A stretch of DNA of 8,080 nt, from positions 1-8,080 of the forward strand of contig WFMO01000135.1 of NCBI GenBank assembly GCA_015489055.1, read 5' to 3'. The translations under genes were made by a program, and so were the position numbers. This stretch comes from Helicobacteraceae bacterium. Lineage in GTDB: Bacteria; Campylobacterota; Campylobacteria; Campylobacterales; Sulfurimonadaceae. Positions within the stretch are counted from its first letter, which is position 1, and every line of letters begins with the position of its first letter. The notes below the pieces were generated by a model, which did no database searches, was not told where the DNA came from, and saw only the letters and a program-made list of their open reading frames with translations. Below, piece by piece: positions 6,802-8,080 of the stretch.

Positions 6802-7458
6802 ATGAAGCAGTATGAGACATATAAATGCAATATATGCGGTAACGAAGTTGAAGTTCAAAAAGTCGGTGGCGGAGAGCTTGTTTGCTGTGGTGCGCCTATG
6901 GTTAAAGCAACAGCCAATTTAACACTTGTCAATCTTCTTAAGGCTTTTGCCGGTGAATCTCAAGCAAGAAATAGATATGAATATTATGCAAGAGTTGCAC
7001 AAAAAGAAGGGTACAGAGATATCGCTACTCATTTTCAAAGAGCTGCCAATAATGAAAAAGAACATGCAAAACTGGAACTAGCCTTGCATAACCGTATGAA
7101 AAATAGCAGTGAAGATTCATGGGGTGATACAATAGCAAACTTAAAAGATGCCATATCCGGTGAAAGCTATGAAAATCTAACCATGTACCCTGATTTTGCA
7201 AAAATAGCAAAAGAGGAAGGTCACATCGAAGCATCAAGACTGTTTAACAATATCTGCAAAGTTGAGGTTGAGCATGAAAAAATGTATAAAGAGCTACTCA
7301 GTCGCCTAAGTGAGGGTCACGAATTTAAAAGCGAAGATGAAGAAGTATGGATATGTGAAGTTTGCGGTCATGTTCATTATGGCAAAAAACCTCCTCTTAA
7401 GTGCCCTGTATGCTCACATCCCCAGGAGTACTTCTCAAGAAAAATTGAAACCAAATAA
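6802..7458 (+). CDS. rrc: Desulforubrerythrin-like protein (desulforedoxin-rubrerythrin-rubredoxin fusion)
   Basis: A 218-residue cytoplasmic three-domain iron protein resembling C. jejuni desulforubrerythrin (Rrc). It probably reduces hydrogen peroxide with electrons passed through its own iron centres. Residues 1-35 are a desulforedoxin-like Fe(Cys)4 site with Cys9, Cys12 and the adjacent pair Cys28-Cys29. Residues about 36-170 are the four-helix diiron domain, with ligands Glu52, Glu85 and His88 (EKEH), Glu121 and Glu124 (ESYE), and Glu155 and His158 (EVEH). Residues 180-212 are a rubredoxin domain with WICEVCG (Cys185, Cys188) and CPVC (Cys201, Cys204). No ligand is missing. This kind of fusion suits a microaerobic or anaerobic organism facing peroxide stress. 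It has its own predicted promoter and is followed after two bases by an MtfA-family peptidase gene. The symbol follows the Campylobacter name; plain rubrerythrin is the conservative label. Confidence 0.93.
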   Translation: MKQYETYKCNICGNEVEVQKVGGGELVCCGAPMVKATANLTLVNLLKAFAGESQARNRYEYYARVAQKEGYRDIATHFQRAANNEKEHAKLELALHNRMKNSSEDSWGDTIANLKDAISGESYENLTMYPDFAKIAKEEGHIEASRLFNNICKVEVEHEKMYKELLSRLSEGHEFKSEDEEVWICEVCGHVHYGKKPPLKCPVCSHPQEYFSRKIETK

Positions 7459-7460
7459 AC

Positions 7461-8080
7461 TTGCGACAGTCATATTATCTACATCTCCTTATCGCAACCA
7501 TTGCCTTTGGGTTGGTTGCCTTTGGTATATATCTTATTTTATTAATTTTAAAATTTTACAGGTTAAAAAAAATAAAATCATTGCAATTTTCGGATTCTTT
7601 AAGAGCGTATCTTAATAAAACACACCACTACAAGTTTCTTACGCAAACTGATAAAGATAAGATTGAAAAATCAATATTGCTGTTTATTAATACAAAAAAC
7701 TTTATCGGCATCAAAATTGAGATTAATGATGAAATAAAAGTCATTATAGCATTTTATGCATGTCTTCTACTCTTACATGTAAAGAAATTAGGATGCTACA
7801 ACAACCTTAAGACTATTATTGTCTATCCCAATGTAGTTGCCATCAAGATGATGCAAGCATCGGGAGGCATCTATTCAAATCAACAATTTTTAATCGATGG
7901 TCAATCTGCTAATGATACGGTTGTACTTGTATGGCATGATGCAAAAGCACAAGCTTATCATCTAAGACAGGACAATGTGATAATTCATGAATTTGCTCAT
8001 GAAATTGATTTTATGAGTGGTGAAATAAACGGAATCCCACCTCTTGATGAATCAAAATATCACCATTGGGCGATAAGCCT
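7461..8080 (+). CDS. mtfA: MtfA-family (M90) zinc peptidase with N-terminal membrane anchor, 5' part
   Basis: The first 206 codons of a gene that leaves the right edge. The frame opens after a stop at 7446-7448. The only plausible start is TTG 7461, two bases after the rubrerythrin stop, with no clear ribosome site, so re-initiation by ribosomes from the upstream gene is likely. Residues about 5-32 (YYLHLLIATIAFGLVAFGIY and onward) form one hydrophobic helix followed by the basic FYRLKKIK, consistent with a single membrane anchor and a cytoplasmic body. The body has MtfA-family landmarks: TKNFIG and IKVIIAFYACLLLL, TIIVYP, TVVLVWHDAKAQAY, and the zinc-binding HEFAHEID (HExxH at 176-180) followed by NGIPPL. 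E. coli MtfA is a soluble peptidase that binds the glucose repressor Mlc; here the partner is unknown. The third zinc ligand should lie beyond the window. Confidence 0.85.
   Translation, partial: MRQSYYLHLLIATIAFGLVAFGIYLILLILKFYRLKKIKSLQFSDSLRAYLNKTHHYKFLTQTDKDKIEKSILLFINTKNFIGIKIEINDEIKVIIAFYACLLLLHVKKLGCYNNLKTIIVYPNVVAIKMMQASGGIYSNQQFLIDGQSANDTVVLVWHDAKAQAYHLRQDNVIIHEFAHEIDFMSGEINGIPPLDESKYHHWAIS
7501..7525 (+). repeat. Short in-frame direct repeat in the peptidase membrane anchor
   Basis: TTGCCTTTGG occurs at 7501-7510 and again at 7516-7525, a 15-base period that keeps frame and encodes AFG-LV-AFG within the transmembrane helix. GCAACCA (7494-7500) and TGGTTGC (7513-7519) can also pair as a 7-base stem in the message. 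It looks like a small internal duplication. Confidence 0.6.

Noticed and set aside
7494..7525. GCAACCA / TGGTTGC stem after the rubrerythrin gene as an intrinsic terminator
   Set aside because: The stem is only 7 bases with a 12-base loop, no clean T tract follows, and it lies inside the open frame of the MtfA-like peptidase.
1..8080. Mobile element, CRISPR array, tRNA/rRNA gene or defence system
   Set aside because: No transposase or integrase genes, regularly spaced repeats, tRNA-like cloverleaf sequences or known defence domains are visible. Nearly all of the window is accounted for by eight coding genes.

Overview
This window looks like an AT-rich chromosomal segment from a Campylobacterota (epsilonproteobacterial) organism, most likely a free-living relative of Sulfurimonas. 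The evidence is the protein sequences (a Ddl N-terminus with the SFEHEIS signature, a desulforedoxin-rubrerythrin-rubredoxin fusion like the Campylobacter desulforubrerythrin) and the gene order. As I recall it, Campylobacter jejuni and Helicobacter pylori share the block (ddl)-ruvA-FapA-like / murJ-cysS, with the first part divergent from the second. No genus can be fixed from the sequence alone.

Left arm, minus strand (1-2711): a tight operon reading fapA-like gene, then ruvA, then ddl. The fapA stop overlaps the GTG start of ruvA (GTGA), and ddl begins on a TTG only 9 bases after the ruvA stop. The ddl gene runs off the left edge. The FapA-like protein is a large beta-helix/coiled-coil protein, RuvA is the Holliday junction-binding subunit of the branch migration complex, and Ddl makes D-Ala-D-Ala for peptidoglycan.

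A 97-base divergent intergenic region (2712-2808) holds the promoters of both arms, apparently with overlapping -10 elements.

Right arm, plus strand (2809-8080): murJ (lipid II flippase) overlaps cysS (cysteinyl-tRNA synthetase) by 14 bases. Next come a membrane-bound diguanylate cyclase with six predicted membrane segments and an intact GGEEF active site and I-site, a desulforubrerythrin-like peroxide-detoxification protein with its own good promoter, and a membrane-anchored MtfA-family (M90) zinc peptidase. The peptidase starts on TTG two bases after the rubrerythrin stop and runs off the right edge.

Most of the window is housekeeping DNA. Ddl and MurJ both serve the peptidoglycan precursor pathway although they sit in divergent operons. 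The part downstream of cysS is the accessory part: signalling, oxidative stress and a protease. I see no phage, insertion sequence, CRISPR array, RNA gene or clear new defence system. The observations of most interest are the sensor domain of the diguanylate cyclase, the coupled rubrerythrin-peptidase pair and the bidirectional promoter.
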